NCBI GenBank assembly: GCA_905221295.1
Contig: CAJNCP010000005.1
Location: 38,290 to 102,289, forward strand
Direction: 5' to 3'
Origin: a bacterium
Lineage (GTDB): Bacteria; Bacillota; Bacilli; Lactobacillales; Streptococcaceae
Length of the DNA: 64,000 bases
Shown here: positions 30,527 to 39,025 of the stretch, piece after piece
Layout of the letters: every line of letters begins with the position of its first letter
How positions within the stretch are numbered: position 1 is the stretch's first letter
The notes under the pieces: model-generated
Seen by the model: only the letters and a program-made list of their open reading frames with translations
Told to the model about the DNA's origin: nothing
Databases searched by the model: none
Made by a program: the position numbers and the translations under genes

Positions 30527-31291
30527 TCACATGTGGTGCACAATGGTCAGACAGAGTTCGAGTGCCTTATCAAAAGCTTCAGAGCCCCAGTCACGACTGT
30601 CGTAGTTGTCCAGATCTGCCAAGGAATCTGCGGTAAAGAGCAGCTCTCCCCAGACAACTCCACGTAGTTGGGCTACTGCCGCAAGAGCAGAGCACTCCAT
30701 CTCCACAACTGCACAGCCTTCTTCCTTGCGATAGGCAACCTTTTCAGCTGTCTCTCGGTAAAAACCATCTGTCGTCCAGGTCATAACTTCCTCATAAGGA
30801 ATGCCTCTTTGCTCCAAGATTTGCTCAATGGCAGAGATAGCCTCAAGCTGCATCTCCATATAACGAGAAGGCGCTACATAGTGGTAGCTGGCACCCTCAT
30901 CTCGCAGAGCGCGAACAGGGACAAGAAAGGCATTTTCCTCTATATCGGCTAGGACTCCACAGGTTCCAGTGGAAATGATTTGCTCCACACCATAGCCAAT
31001 CAACCAATCCATAAACTGAGCAGCTGGGGCAGAACCCACGGGCGCCTGGGCCAGACAAATCTCCTCGCCCTTGTAGTTGAGGACATAGACTGGATAAGTC
31101 TTGGTGGCAGAAACGAACTCACCAACACAATCCGCCCCTACTTCCTGAGCATAGCGGTCAATCTCTTCCTCCAAAAACGCATAGATGCACTTCTTTGGCA
31201 ACTTTAAGTCTAACCCCTCATGTGTTGGCATAAGAACCGCTTGGGGGTTATCATCAAACTCTAAAATGGGAATCGCATGTTTCTGAATCAT
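30527..31291 (-). CDS. Nucleoside phosphorylase
   Basis: 254 residues of the PNP/UDP phosphorylase family. The phosphate and nucleoside-binding segments are seen as IISTGTCGVL (about 93-102), the ribose-contact motif VVEMECSALAAVAQLRGV (about 193-210), and a terminal LLFTADSLAD. It cleaves a nucleoside with phosphate, giving base and ribose-1-phosphate; whether purine or uridine is preferred is not clear, though the C-terminal pattern is nearer to uridine-type enzymes. It is a single gene with CAGGAGGTGGGCT before its ATG, 33 bp upstream of trkH. Confidence 0.85.
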   Translation of the reverse strand: MIQKHAIPILEFDDNPQAVLMPTHEGLDLKLPKKCIYAFLEEEIDRYAQEVGADCVGEFVSATKTYPVYVLNYKGEEICLAQAPVGSAPAAQFMDWLIGYGVEQIISTGTCGVLADIEENAFLVPVRALRDEGASYHYVAPSRYMEMQLEAISAIEQILEQRGIPYEEVMTWTTDGFYRETAEKVAYRKEEGCAVVEMECSALAAVAQLRGVVWGELLFTADSLADLDNYDSRDWGSEAFDKALELCLTIVHHM

Positions 31292-31342
31292 AGCCCACCT
31301 CCTGTAATTTTGTACTATTGTATCAAAAGCTGACAGAGTGTC

Positions 31343-31441
31343 AAGGAGTTGTCTTTAGCAAGCCAGAAAACTCCTCTTCCATACATTTAAGAAATCGTTG
31401 CACTGCTGGAGAGGTAGGTTTCTGTTTTAGTAAAGTGATTG
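31343..31441 (-). pseudogene. Remnant of a LysR-type regulator C-terminus
   Basis: On the minus strand about 32 codons read ITLLKQKPTSPAVQRFLKCMEE..., then stop. The spacing K-K-SPAV-RFL is typical of the last helix of LysR-family regulators. The frame is closed upstream by TAG and there is no start. It looks like decay debris. The identification rests on a short stretch. Confidence 0.3.
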
Positions 31442-31575
31442 AGGACTATCACCAAAATACCAAATTCAATAATAAAAAAGCACGAATCTGCATCAGGTAA
31501 TGTATACCCTTTTATATTATCTTGTACAAGAAGCCAAACCAATAGAATCTAGCCTCCATTTTGTCTAGGCCTACT

Positions 31576-32199
31576 CTATTTCCACAAACCACCTAAAATC
31601 TGTTTTTCTAATAAGTCTAGGTCTTCTTCCTTTATTTCTCCATTATCGCTAACGATATAAAGCTGAGCGAAGTAAGCCAACAATGGACCAACACCAATAC
31701 GAACCATTTGAGGAATCGTTAACTCTGGATTTACACGTGGATCTGCTAGCAATTCCTTATGAAGCACTCGAAGTTTATCTTGAATAGCATTCCATATAAA
31801 AATCTGTTCATTTTTTAGTTTTTTATTTAAAAAACTCTCCTGCAGAATGATTTTCATCAAAGCACGGTTTTTTTTGAGATAGCTCATACGATCATGGACG
31901 AGATAACGAACCCTCTCTTCTGTCGTTTCAAAAGCTAAGAGTTCCTCAAAAAAACTACCGAAAATGCCTGGGACTACAGGATGTAAAATAGCCGTCAGTA
32001 AATCATCCTTCGTCTTAAAATACTTAAACAAAGTTGCCTGGCTTAGTCCAGCACGCTCAGCTATGTGAAGAGTTGAGGTCCCATGGTAACTCCTGGTTGA
32101 TATGAGATCCACTGCTGCCTGCATGATTTTTTTCTTTCCTTGAGGGTAATTCGCTTCTTCTAAATAATCTTCAAACGATTCAAAAACAGTCTTATCCAT
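31576..32199 (-). CDS. TetR/AcrR-family transcriptional repressor
   Basis: 207 residues. The N-terminal HTH (KKIMQAAVDLISTRSYHGTSTLHIAERAGLSQATLFKYFKTKDDLL, about 23-68) is a classic TetR DNA-binding domain; the rest is the variable ligand-binding helical domain. It is the third gene of an ABC-transporter operon (ATPase, permease, repressor). The operon promoter carries a perfect inverted repeat in its spacer, so this protein is almost certainly the autorepressor, released by a compound the transporter exports. The ligand is unknown. Confidence 0.88.
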   Translation of the reverse strand: MDKTVFESFEDYLEEANYPQGKKKIMQAAVDLISTRSYHGTSTLHIAERAGLSQATLFKYFKTKDDLLTAILHPVVPGIFGSFFEELLAFETTEERVRYLVHDRMSYLKKNRALMKIILQESFLNKKLKNEQIFIWNAIQDKLRVLHKELLADPRVNPELTIPQMVRIGVGPLLAYFAQLYIVSDNGEIKEEDLDLLEKQILGGLWK

Positions 32200-32238
32200 C
32201 TAATCTTCACACCTTTTTAGCATTATTTATGTTGATTT

Positions 32239-33330
32239 CTAAACTTTACGATAACGACGCAATCCAACAATATTAAGAATTGTTAAAATGATCAAGAAAA
32301 TCATTAAAACACCAAGATTTGACAAAATATCACCAAGATTTTGCCCGTAAAGAATAATCTGGCTTATTGCATCACCAGAATAAGTTAATGGCAAAAATTT
32401 CCCCACAGTTGGAGCCCATTCTCCCATGGATGACAATGGAATAATTCCTGAGAAAAAAAGTTGGGGCATAATCACGAGAGGAATAAATTGCATCATTTGG
32501 AATTCTGATTTTGCTAGAGTAGACAAGAGAATTCCAAAAGCTAGTGCTACAAGAGCCAGTACCACATTAACTATTATAACATTTAAAATATTTCCTACAA
32601 CTTCTACATCTAGTAGCCAAATTGCCGCTAAGACGACAACTGCCGTTTGAAAAATCGCAATAATACCGTAAGACAACATATAGCCATAGACGATTTCAGA
32701 TCGTTTCACTGGTGTTGCTAACAAACGTTCTAGTGTTCCACTGGTGCGTTCTTTCAAAAGCGCCATACCTGAAATCAAAAAGACAAAAAAGAAAACTACA
32801 AAACCTATCAAAACCGGAATCATATTGGTAAAGAAGCTTGTATTTTCATCTCCATACTGGTAAGACTCCTTGATTTCTGGTGTTTTTGCGTCCGAGTCCA
32901 ATTGTGGAAGAGCTTGTTTAACACGAGATACTAACTGATCGGTGCCTTCACTGGCGATACTTGTCCGTAACACTTGTCGTATCATAGAGGTCTTGGAGGC
33001 ATCTGTGTTTGCGTAGTCGACCTGATACTCACCGTCTTTATAAGAAATCACAGCATCGACTTTTTCATTTGCTAGCGCTTCTTTGGCTTGATCTAAGCCT
33101 TGATAAGTCTTGACGTCTACATGATCGAGCTCATCCATTTTCGTTACCAAACCAGTTGGTAGATCTTGTGTTGCCAACTTGACATTCACGGTTGTACTAG
33201 CTGAAAACATGAGGTTCATCAACCACATGATAAAAACAGGTGCTATAAACATCAGGGCTAGAGTTCGTTTGTCACGAAGTAATTCTTTGATGACTTTTTT
33301 TGCAATCGCTATTGTTCTCATTTTACTCAC
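32239..33330 (-). CDS. ABC-2 type transporter permease
   Basis: 363 residues. One N-terminal membrane helix (about 22-42) precedes a large extracytoplasmic region (about 45-170). Five C-terminal helices follow (from about 178), with the family motif ERTSGTLERLLATPVKRSEIVYGY (about 200-223). This layout matches the ABC-2/YhgE-DrrB-like exporters of drugs or lipids. It overlaps the ATPase gene by 8 bp. Substrate not predictable. Confidence 0.88.
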   Translation of the reverse strand: MSKMRTIAIAKKVIKELLRDKRTLALMFIAPVFIMWLMNLMFSASTTVNVKLATQDLPTGLVTKMDELDHVDVKTYQGLDQAKEALANEKVDAVISYKDGEYQVDYANTDASKTSMIRQVLRTSIASEGTDQLVSRVKQALPQLDSDAKTPEIKESYQYGDENTSFFTNMIPVLIGFVVFFFVFLISGMALLKERTSGTLERLLATPVKRSEIVYGYMLSYGIIAIFQTAVVVLAAIWLLDVEVVGNILNVIIVNVVLALVALAFGILLSTLAKSEFQMMQFIPLVIMPQLFFSGIIPLSSMGEWAPTVGKFLPLTYSGDAISQIILYGQNLGDILSNLGVLMIFLIILTILNIVGLRRYRKV

Positions 33331-34039
33331 CTTCTGCTTTTAAAAATACTTCTTCAATACTTGAAACTTGATAACTTTCTTTTAAGTGTTGCGGTGTATC
33401 AAAAGCAATGATTTTTCCGCCTAATAATAAGCCGACCTTATCCGTCAACTCTGCTTCATCCATAACATGGGTAGTAACTAATATCCCTACCCCATTGTCT
33501 CTAAGCGCGAATAATTCTTTCCAGATTTTCTTTCGAAGAGAAGGGTCGATTCCAACTGTCGGTTCGTCCAAAATCAAGAGTTGAGGATTTCCTAACAGCG
33601 CGATAGCAAGAGACAAACGCCGTTTCATTCCTCCAGAATAACCAGATACCGCCTTGTTTAAGTAGTCTGTCAGATCTACTACTTGAGCTATATGAGCAAT
33701 TTCCGCCTTTAGGTCTTTTTTAGAAAGCCCCTTTAGCTGACCAAAAAATTCCAGATTTTCTTGGCCTGACAAGGTCTCGTATAAAGCATCTGATTGGGCC
33801 ATATAGCCAATATCTCCTAAAATATAGCGATTGGGCATAGTGTGATTTAACACTAAAGCTACGCCTCCATCAGCCTTTTCCATTCCTAACGTAGTCTTAA
33901 TCATAGTTGATTTACCAGCACCAGACGGACCAATTAAGCCTATAATTTCTCCTGGCTGCAATTCAAAGCTGACATGATTCAGAACTATTTGATGGTCAAA
34001 AGATTTTACTAAATCTTGTAAATGTAGTAATGTTTTCAT
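33323..34039 (-). CDS. ABC transporter ATP-binding protein
   Basis: 238 residues with all nucleotide-binding motifs: Walker A GPSGAGKST (about 37-45), Q-loop MAQSDALYETLSG, signature YSGGMKRRLSLA (about 139), Walker B LLILDEPTVGIDP and the switch His in VTTHVMDEAE. It energises the exporter encoded by the overlapping permease gene. It is first in the TetR-controlled operon. The multidrug/daunorubicin-resistance-type ATPases are the closest match in style. Confidence 0.92.
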   Translation of the reverse strand: MKTLLHLQDLVKSFDHQIVLNHVSFELQPGEIIGLIGPSGAGKSTMIKTTLGMEKADGGVALVLNHTMPNRYILGDIGYMAQSDALYETLSGQENLEFFGQLKGLSKKDLKAEIAHIAQVVDLTDYLNKAVSGYSGGMKRRLSLAIALLGNPQLLILDEPTVGIDPSLRKKIWKELFALRDNGVGILVTTHVMDEAELTDKVGLLLGGKIIAFDTPQHLKESYQVSSIEEVFLKAEGE

Positions 34040-34088
34040 TTACTTCCTCCTTGGTAAGTTAATACTCACTTTTTAAATCACAAAAGCT

Positions 34089-34117
34089 ATTATAGTGAGT
34101 GAGCACTCACTTGTCAA
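34089..34117 (-). promoter_or_regulatory. Consensus promoter with TetR operator filling the spacer
   Basis: Minus strand: TTGACA (34112-34117), exactly 17 bp, TATAAT (34089-34094). The spacer is a perfect inverted repeat, AGTGAGTG-AG-CACTCACT (plus strand 34094-34111). A half-site AGTGAGT recurs about 25 bp downstream near 34060-34066. A bound repressor would block polymerase fully. Confidence 0.8.
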
Positions 34118-34191
34118 GAGAAAGGGTTAAATTCTTTAAAAAAATAAAACACCAGATTCGTATCTGATGTTTATAATGCACATGTCTTATT

Positions 34192-34257
34192 TCTAAAAAT
34201 GTTTTTGAACTTCCTCTCTATACTCCGAAATGGTCTTTCCTGTCCACTTTTTAAAGG
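34192..34257 (-). pseudogene. Remnant of an AraC-family regulator C-terminus
   Basis: Twenty codons on the minus strand read AFKKWTGKTISEYREEVQKH(F), then stop. This is the last helix of an AraC-type HTH (F-K-x-x-TG-x-T-x-x-x-YR). Upstream sequence is lost at about 34257, where another gene fragment begins. Confidence 0.5.
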
Positions 34258-34259
34258 CC

Positions 34260-34405
34260 TATTCTTCCTCTACTTTTCTCAGCCAATCCTACCATCGTCA
34301 TTGCTATCGCAACTCTAATGACCTTGGCGATGGAAATTCATTTTACTCATTTTTATATGAAACAGACTAAGAAATTTTCAAGACCTAATTGGGAGTTGTT
34401 TTAGC
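34260..34405 (+). pseudogene. Remnant of a membrane-protein C-terminus
   Basis: On the plus strand about 47 codons read PILPLLFSANPTIVIAIATL... to PNWELF and TAG. There is one hydrophobic helix and no start codon or ribosome-binding site; the frame is closed by TAA at the left, at the junction with the AraC remnant. The parent family is not recognised. Confidence 0.35.
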
Positions 34406-34429
34406 TACAATCCATCTCTCAAACACAAA

Positions 34430-34465
34430 AACTCTCCCTTCTCTTTCGAGAAAGGAGATTCTTTT
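34430..34465 (-). terminator. Terminator of the DUF4353-type lipoprotein gene
   Basis: TCTCCTTTCTC pairs with GAGAAGGGAGA (34433-34458, one mismatch, 4-nt loop), with T-runs after the stem on the minus strand (GTTTTTG) and A-runs before it. Confidence 0.8.
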
Positions 34466-35713
34466 TTATCCTTGTCCGCCAGGAGCTGGACCGCCAGGAC
34501 CACCATTTCCTTGAGGGCCTCCATTTGGTCCACCGCCTCCAGGCATAGAATTGACGATTTCCGTTTGTTTTTCGCCGTTGAGATAGATATCTCCACCTGT
34601 GTAGGTCGCAGTTCCATCAAAGTCAAAACCTGTTTGACCAGTCATTTTAATGGTTCCGCCTGTGACTGTGATATTGCCGTTTGAGTCGATTGGGTCTGTG
34701 TCTCCTTGACCGACTTCTACTGTCAGGTTCCCACCGTTCATAGTGAAGAAGATTTCACTCTGTTGGGCGTTTTTATTAGCTGCGTTGACTCCATCATCTG
34801 TCGAATAGATGGTAATGTCCCCACCGTTGATAGTGATTGACTTACCTTCAAGTCCTTCTGTCGAATTCTTGACGGTGTAGGTCCCACTATCGATAACCAA
34901 ATCACCTGATGCGTGAATGCCATCATCTCCTGCTGTGACGGTGATGTTGTTGTTGGATAGGTACATGGTTCCGACTGAAGTATCCTCGTCATTGTCCACC
35001 TTGACCCCATCTTCTTTGGCATCGATAGTCATGGTCGTTCCAGTGATGTTGAGTTCATCATTGACATTAAAGGCATCGCCAACTGCTATGATGTTATAGG
35101 TTCCACCCGTGATGTGGAGGGTGCCGTTGGCCTTGATACCATTGTTCTTCTTGCCATCTACATTGAGAGTTCCTTTCCCGTTGATGGTCAAATCCACCTT
35201 AGAAAAGAGAGCTGCGTCTGCTTTTTCGTCGCTGTTAGAGCTTGAGTCAGAGAGACTGTTGGTGGTTCCCTCTGCTAGAGTCAAGTAGACATGACCAGCT
35301 GATGTCGCAGATATCGCTGCATTGATATTGGTCATGGTCGCACCTTTTAGGACTAGGTGAACATCTGCCGACTTATCTGCCTCGACCTTGATCTGCACTC
35401 CGTCAGACTGACCTGAAATCACATAGGTTCTAGATTTTGTGATGGTCACTGTTGATTCAGAGACTGTCACCCCATCTCCAGAGACGTTTGCTGATGAGCC
35501 AGATAGCTCAATTTTAGAAGCTGTGCTTTCGTCATAAGAAGTATCATTGTCCTTCTCTGTAAAATAGGATGATTGGTTTGTCTTTGTTGCAGTTGTTGTG
35601 GCACTATTTTTCGTTTCATTTGTAGCGGATGTAGTTGTTGACTGGGCACATGCTGCCATCAGCACCATTGCCGTTAAACTCGTTGCGAGTAGGGTCCATT
35701 TTTTTGATTTCAT
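34466..35713 (-). CDS. Carbohydrate-binding-domain (DUF4353) lipoprotein
   Basis: 415 residues from the ATG at 35713, which has GGAGAGGAAAAAGG upstream; a 20-residue longer reading starts before that site. A lipoprotein signal ends at lipobox VLMAAC (about 18-23). Then comes a Ser/Thr/Asn-rich linker. A long region of short beta-strand repeats rich in T, N, G and D (INGKGTLNVDGKKNNGIKANG, ITGGTYNIIAVGDAFNV, INGGDITIYSTDDGVNAANK) suggests a right-handed beta-helix like the DUF4353 calcium/polysaccharide-binding proteins. The tail is Gly/Pro-rich. It is probably surface-exposed and polysaccharide-binding; no enzyme motif is seen. Confidence 0.8.
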   Translation of the reverse strand: MKSKKWTLLATSLTAMVLMAACAQSTTTSATNETKNSATTTATKTNQSSYFTEKDNDTSYDESTASKIELSGSSANVSGDGVTVSESTVTITKSRTYVISGQSDGVQIKVEADKSADVHLVLKGATMTNINAAISATSAGHVYLTLAEGTTNSLSDSSSNSDEKADAALFSKVDLTINGKGTLNVDGKKNNGIKANGTLHITGGTYNIIAVGDAFNVNDELNITGTTMTIDAKEDGVKVDNDEDTSVGTMYLSNNNITVTAGDDGIHASGDLVIDSGTYTVKNSTEGLEGKSITINGGDITIYSTDDGVNAANKNAQQSEIFFTMNGGNLTVEVGQGDTDPIDSNGNITVTGGTIKMTGQTGFDFDGTATYTGGDIYLNGEKQTEIVNSMPGGGGPNGGPQGNGGPGGPAPGGQG

Positions 35714-35953
35714 ACCTTTTTCCTCTCCTTCGTATGATATAGCTAGACAGTCTACAGAAGATTCCTGAAACAAAACTAAAACTTTTCTGAAAGTTTCCTT
35801 AAATTTAGTTTCGCTTAGTATTCTTTTGAAAGTGCTACTAGAAACAATTTGAGAGTACTAAAATGCATTTAATGGTTTTTAAAAGCAACATCCCCAAGTG
35901 CGATGTCACTCTAACCCAAAAAGCCAAAAAAGAAAAATCTATAAGACTAAAGC

Positions 35954-36547
35954 TCATAAAAAGAACAGCCTAAGCTGTTCTTTTTGGTTTTCTTTTACTG
36001 GGATTTCCTTGATAACACGCGCAGGATTGCCAGCTAGGACGACATTGTCTCCAAATGACTTGGTGATCACGGCCCCTGCTCCTGCAACGACATTATTTCC
36101 CAGTGTCACCCCAGGAAGGACAATGACGCCACCTACAGCCCAGAAATTGTCTCCGATAGTGATGGGCTTGCCGTATTCAACCCCTGAATTGCGTTCATCC
36201 GGATCCAGTGGATGGAGTGGGGTTAAAAACTGACAGTTGGGGCCAAGCATGGCGTTGTCCCCGATGCGAATCGGACAAACATCCAGCATAGTCAAGTTCC
36301 AATTAGAATAAAAATTTTCCCCTAGATGGATATTGACTCCATAATCGACCACCAAGCGTGGATTGACATAGAGATTTTCCCCAGTTGAGCCAAACCAAGT
36401 CTTGATAATATCCGCTCCCTTCAAGGGTTCTTCTTCCTTGTTAAAGGCAGCCTGTTTTTGGCGAGAAGCCTGCGCCAAGGTCCGTAATTCAGGATCCGAC
36501 GGACGGTAAGGCTCCCCTGCTATCATTTTCTGGTATTCGCTAGCCAT
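35954..36547 (-). CDS. Sugar O-acetyltransferase (maltose/galactoside type)
   Basis: 197 residues. An N-terminal Maa domain (SEYQKMIAGEPYRPSDPEL) leads to a left-handed parallel beta-helix of hexapeptide repeats, with the catalytic His in LTPLHPLDPDERN (about 115). It transfers acetyl from acetyl-CoA to a sugar hydroxyl, probably to prevent re-entry of non-metabolised sugars. Length is usual. The last eight codons are also the stem of the transcription terminator. It stands alone as a transcription unit. Confidence 0.88.
   Translation of the reverse strand: MASEYQKMIAGEPYRPSDPELRTLAQASRQKQAAFNKEEEPLKGADIIKTWFGSTGENLYVNPRLVVDYGVNIHLGENFYSNWNLTMLDVCPIRIGDNAMLGPNCQFLTPLHPLDPDERNSGVEYGKPITIGDNFWAVGGVIVLPGVTLGNNVVAGAGAVITKSFGDNVVLAGNPARVIKEIPVKENQKEQLRLFFL
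35956..35984 (-). terminator. Terminator overlapping the acetyltransferase 3' end
   Basis: AAAGAACAGC pairs with GCTGTTCTTT with a 4-nt loop, then T's. It encodes the final residues KEQLRLFF of the acetyltransferase; the TGA follows the stem. Confidence 0.75.
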
Positions 36548-36662
36548 CTTATCACCTCACACTTAATTTGGACCCATCATATCAAAAAGCCTTTGAAAGG
36601 TCAAGAATAGCCTGCTTTCTAAACTCTCAAAACCAATCCCCTCCCAAGTTAAAACAACTTGC

Positions 36663-36708
36663 TTGACAAAAGCTTGACTTCATGGTTTAATATACCCCAT
36701 AAGGGTAT
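36663..36708 (+). promoter_or_regulatory. Promoter with CsoR/CstR-like operator
   Basis: TTGACA (36663-36668), 17 bp, TTTAAT (36686-36691). Immediately after the -10 lies ATACCC-N5-GGGTAT (36692-36708). Inverted ATACCC/GGGTAT repeats are the operator type of CsoR-family repressors, including the persulfide sensor CstR. The position over the transcription start fits repression. Confidence 0.65.
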
Positions 36709-36722
36709 GTTAGGAGGTGCCA

Positions 36723-37031
36723 ATGTTTCACTTATTATTTACAAAAATTGACAGTATTTCTACCAGCGAGTTAGAAGCTAAACTCAGAGAACCGATTCAA
36801 CTACTGGATGTTCGGACGCCTATGGAATTCCGTAGAGGTCATATCAAAAATGCAAAAAATGTTCCTTTAACGGAAATCGGTTCTTACACACCTGCGACAA
36901 AAGAAACACTTTATGTCATTTGTCATTCTGGTGTGCGAAGCAAACTAGCTGCGAAGAAGCTAAAGAAAAAAGGCTACGATGTCATCAATGTTCGAGGCGG
37001 TATGAGCGCTTGGACAGGTAAAGTCATCTAG
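36723..37031 (+). CDS. Single-domain rhodanese
   Basis: 102 residues from the ATG at 36723, with TAGGAGG five bases upstream; a GTG two codons earlier lies inside that site. The fold is complete: LLDVRTPMEFRRGHIKNAKNVPL and the active-site loop VICHSGVRSK (Cys about 67). It transfers sulfane sulfur between thiols. The operon (rhodanese, CoA-disulfide-reductase with fused rhodanese, second rhodanese) resembles persulfide-detoxifying cst-type operons. Confidence 0.88.
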   Translation: MFHLLFTKIDSISTSELEAKLREPIQLLDVRTPMEFRRGHIKNAKNVPLTEIGSYTPATKETLYVICHSGVRSKLAAKKLKKKGYDVINVRGGMSAWTGKVI

Positions 37032-37051
37032 AAGCAAAAAGGAGAAAGTCA

Positions 37052-38707
37052 ATGAAAATTATCATTGTCGGGGGAGTTGCAGGCGGTATGTCAGCAGCAA
37101 CCCGCCTCAGACGTCTCATGGAGGACGCTGAGATCACTATTTTTGAAAAAGGTCCCTTTGTTTCCTTTGCAAACTGCGGACTTCCTTACTATGTTTCAGG
37201 AGAAATTGCAAACCGTGATAGTTTATTGGTCCAAACTCCTGAAAGTCTCAAGGCCCGATTTAATCTTGAAGTACGACCATTTCATGAAGTCATCCAGATT
37301 TCTCCAGCAGAACACACTGTGACAGTGCAACACGATGGACAGGAATTCACAGAAAGCTACGACAAGCTGATTCTCTCTCCAGGAGCTAAACCATTTGTTC
37401 CTACCATTGAAGGGCTAGCAGATGCTAAGAATGCCTACACGCTTCGCAATGTTCCCGATCTCGATGAGATTATGGCAGCCTTGGACAATCATCCAAAAGA
37501 AGCTGTCGTTATCGGTGCAGGCTTTATCGGGCTTGAAATGGCTGAAAATCTGGCAAAACGGGGATTGCAAGTCACCATCGTAGAAAAAGCTCCACATGTC
37601 TTACCACCACTGGATCAAGAAATGGCTGCCTTTGTCCAAGCAGAATTACTGGCAAACGGCGTCCGTGTTATCACTTCTCAGTCTGCGACTCGATTTGAAG
37701 AGCAAGGAAAAACCATCGTTCTCGAAAATGGTCAAAAGATTGCTTCTGACCTCACCATCCTTTCTGTCGGTGTTGAACCTGAAAACGAACTGGCTCAGGC
37801 AGCTGGGATTGAACTGGGACTACGTGGCGGTATCTTGGTCGACGAAAACTACGAAACCAGTCAAAAAGATATTTTTGCAGTTGGAGATGCCATCGTCGTC
37901 AAGCAAGAGATTACTGGCCAAGATGCCCTCATCTCTCTAGCTTCTCCTGCCAATCGTCAAGGACGACAAGTAGCGGACGTCATCGCAGGACTCGGTCGTA
38001 CCAACAAGGGCAGTATCGGTACTGCTATCGTTCGTGCCTTTGATATGACAGCTGCTTCGACTGGTCTCAGCGAGCGTACTCTTCGTACCAACCAAATCCC
38101 ATATAAAGCCCTTCATGTCAGTGGGAAAGACCACGCTGGTTATTATCCAGGCGCTACTGATATGACCTTGAAGCTCCTCTTTGACCCAACCACTGGAAAA
38201 ATCTACGGTGCCCAAGGAGTTGGGAAGAAAGGCGTTGACAAGCGAATCGATATCCTTGCAACTGCTATCAAGGGAAATCTCACCGTCTTTGATTTACCAG
38301 AATTAGAGTTCACCTATGCGCCACCATTTGGCTCTGCCAAGGATCCCGTCAATATGCTGGGCTACGCAGCCTTGAACCTTATCGAAGGCCTCAGCGACAA
38401 TATCCAGTGGTACCAGCTCGAAGACGAACTGGCTAAGGGCAAGAAATTCCTAGATGTACGGACGAGAGGCGAATTTCAGAGTGGTAGACTCAAAGTCGAC
38501 ACCATCCACATCCCCCTAAACGAACTACGGGAACACTTGGACGAACTGGACAAGAACCAAGCCTATATCGTCAGCTGCCACAGTGGTTTGCGCAGCTACA
38601 TCGCAGAGCGTATCCTCAAACAAGCAGGATTTACCGTTCAAAACCTTGACGGCGCTTATTCACTATACAAAATGGCTAACCCAGAAGGAGTAGAATATGG
38701 TAACTAG
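37052..38707 (+). CDS. CoA-disulfide reductase/NADH oxidase with C-terminal rhodanese domain
   Basis: 551 residues. The N-terminal FAD-binding motif is IIVGGVAGGMSAATRLRR (about 3-20). The single redox Cys lies in SFANCGLPYY (about 44), diagnostic for the CoADR/NADH-oxidase family. The NAD(P) motif is VIGAGFIGLEMAENL (about 151), and a FAD-binding ILVDENYETSQKDIFAVGDA segment follows. A rhodanese domain occupies about 455-540, with active Cys in VSCHSGLRSY. Fused CoADR-Rhd enzymes reduce CoA persulfides and polysulfides. It is central in a three-gene sulfur operon and overlaps the next gene by 11 bp. Confidence 0.9.
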   Translation: MKIIIVGGVAGGMSAATRLRRLMEDAEITIFEKGPFVSFANCGLPYYVSGEIANRDSLLVQTPESLKARFNLEVRPFHEVIQISPAEHTVTVQHDGQEFTESYDKLILSPGAKPFVPTIEGLADAKNAYTLRNVPDLDEIMAALDNHPKEAVVIGAGFIGLEMAENLAKRGLQVTIVEKAPHVLPPLDQEMAAFVQAELLANGVRVITSQSATRFEEQGKTIVLENGQKIASDLTILSVGVEPENELAQAAGIELGLRGGILVDENYETSQKDIFAVGDAIVVKQEITGQDALISLASPANRQGRQVADVIAGLGRTNKGSIGTAIVRAFDMTAASTGLSERTLRTNQIPYKALHVSGKDHAGYYPGATDMTLKLLFDPTTGKIYGAQGVGKKGVDKRIDILATAIKGNLTVFDLPELEFTYAPPFGSAKDPVNMLGYAALNLIEGLSDNIQWYQLEDELAKGKKFLDVRTRGEFQSGRLKVDTIHIPLNELREHLDELDKNQAYIVSCHSGLRSYIAERILKQAGFTVQNLDGAYSLYKMANPEGVEYGN

Positions 38708-38993
38708 TATCAGCATGGCTGACTTTTATGAAAAATATCAAAATGAAAAACTAGATCTTATCGATGTACGTGAAGTACATGAGTTTCAAGCAGGACATGC
38801 ACCAGGTGCCAAAAATCTTCCGTTAAGTACCTTGGAGCAAGGCTACAAAGAACTCAAACCTGCCCATGAATACCATGTCATCTGTCAAGGTGGAGTGCGT
38901 TCTGCCTCTGCCTGTCAATTTCTCAGCGCCCAAGGCCTCACCGTTATCAACGTAGAAGGTGGTATGAATGCTTGGCTAGGCGAAGTAGAATAA
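38697..38993 (+). CDS. Single-domain rhodanese, second copy
   Basis: 98 residues. LIDVREVHEFQAGHAPGAKNLPL and the active loop VICQGGVRSASA (Cys about 63) are present. Here the residue after the cysteine is Gln-Gly-Gly rather than His-Ser-Gly as in the first copy, so substrate preference may differ. The ATG at 38697 follows GAAGGAG and lies 11 bp inside the previous gene, giving coupled translation. A strong terminator follows. Confidence 0.88.
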   Translation: MVTSISMADFYEKYQNEKLDLIDVREVHEFQAGHAPGAKNLPLSTLEQGYKELKPAHEYHVICQGGVRSASACQFLSAQGLTVINVEGGMNAWLGEVE

Positions 38994-39025
38994 GTCAAAG
39001 CTACTTAAAATCAGTCTCAGCAATC

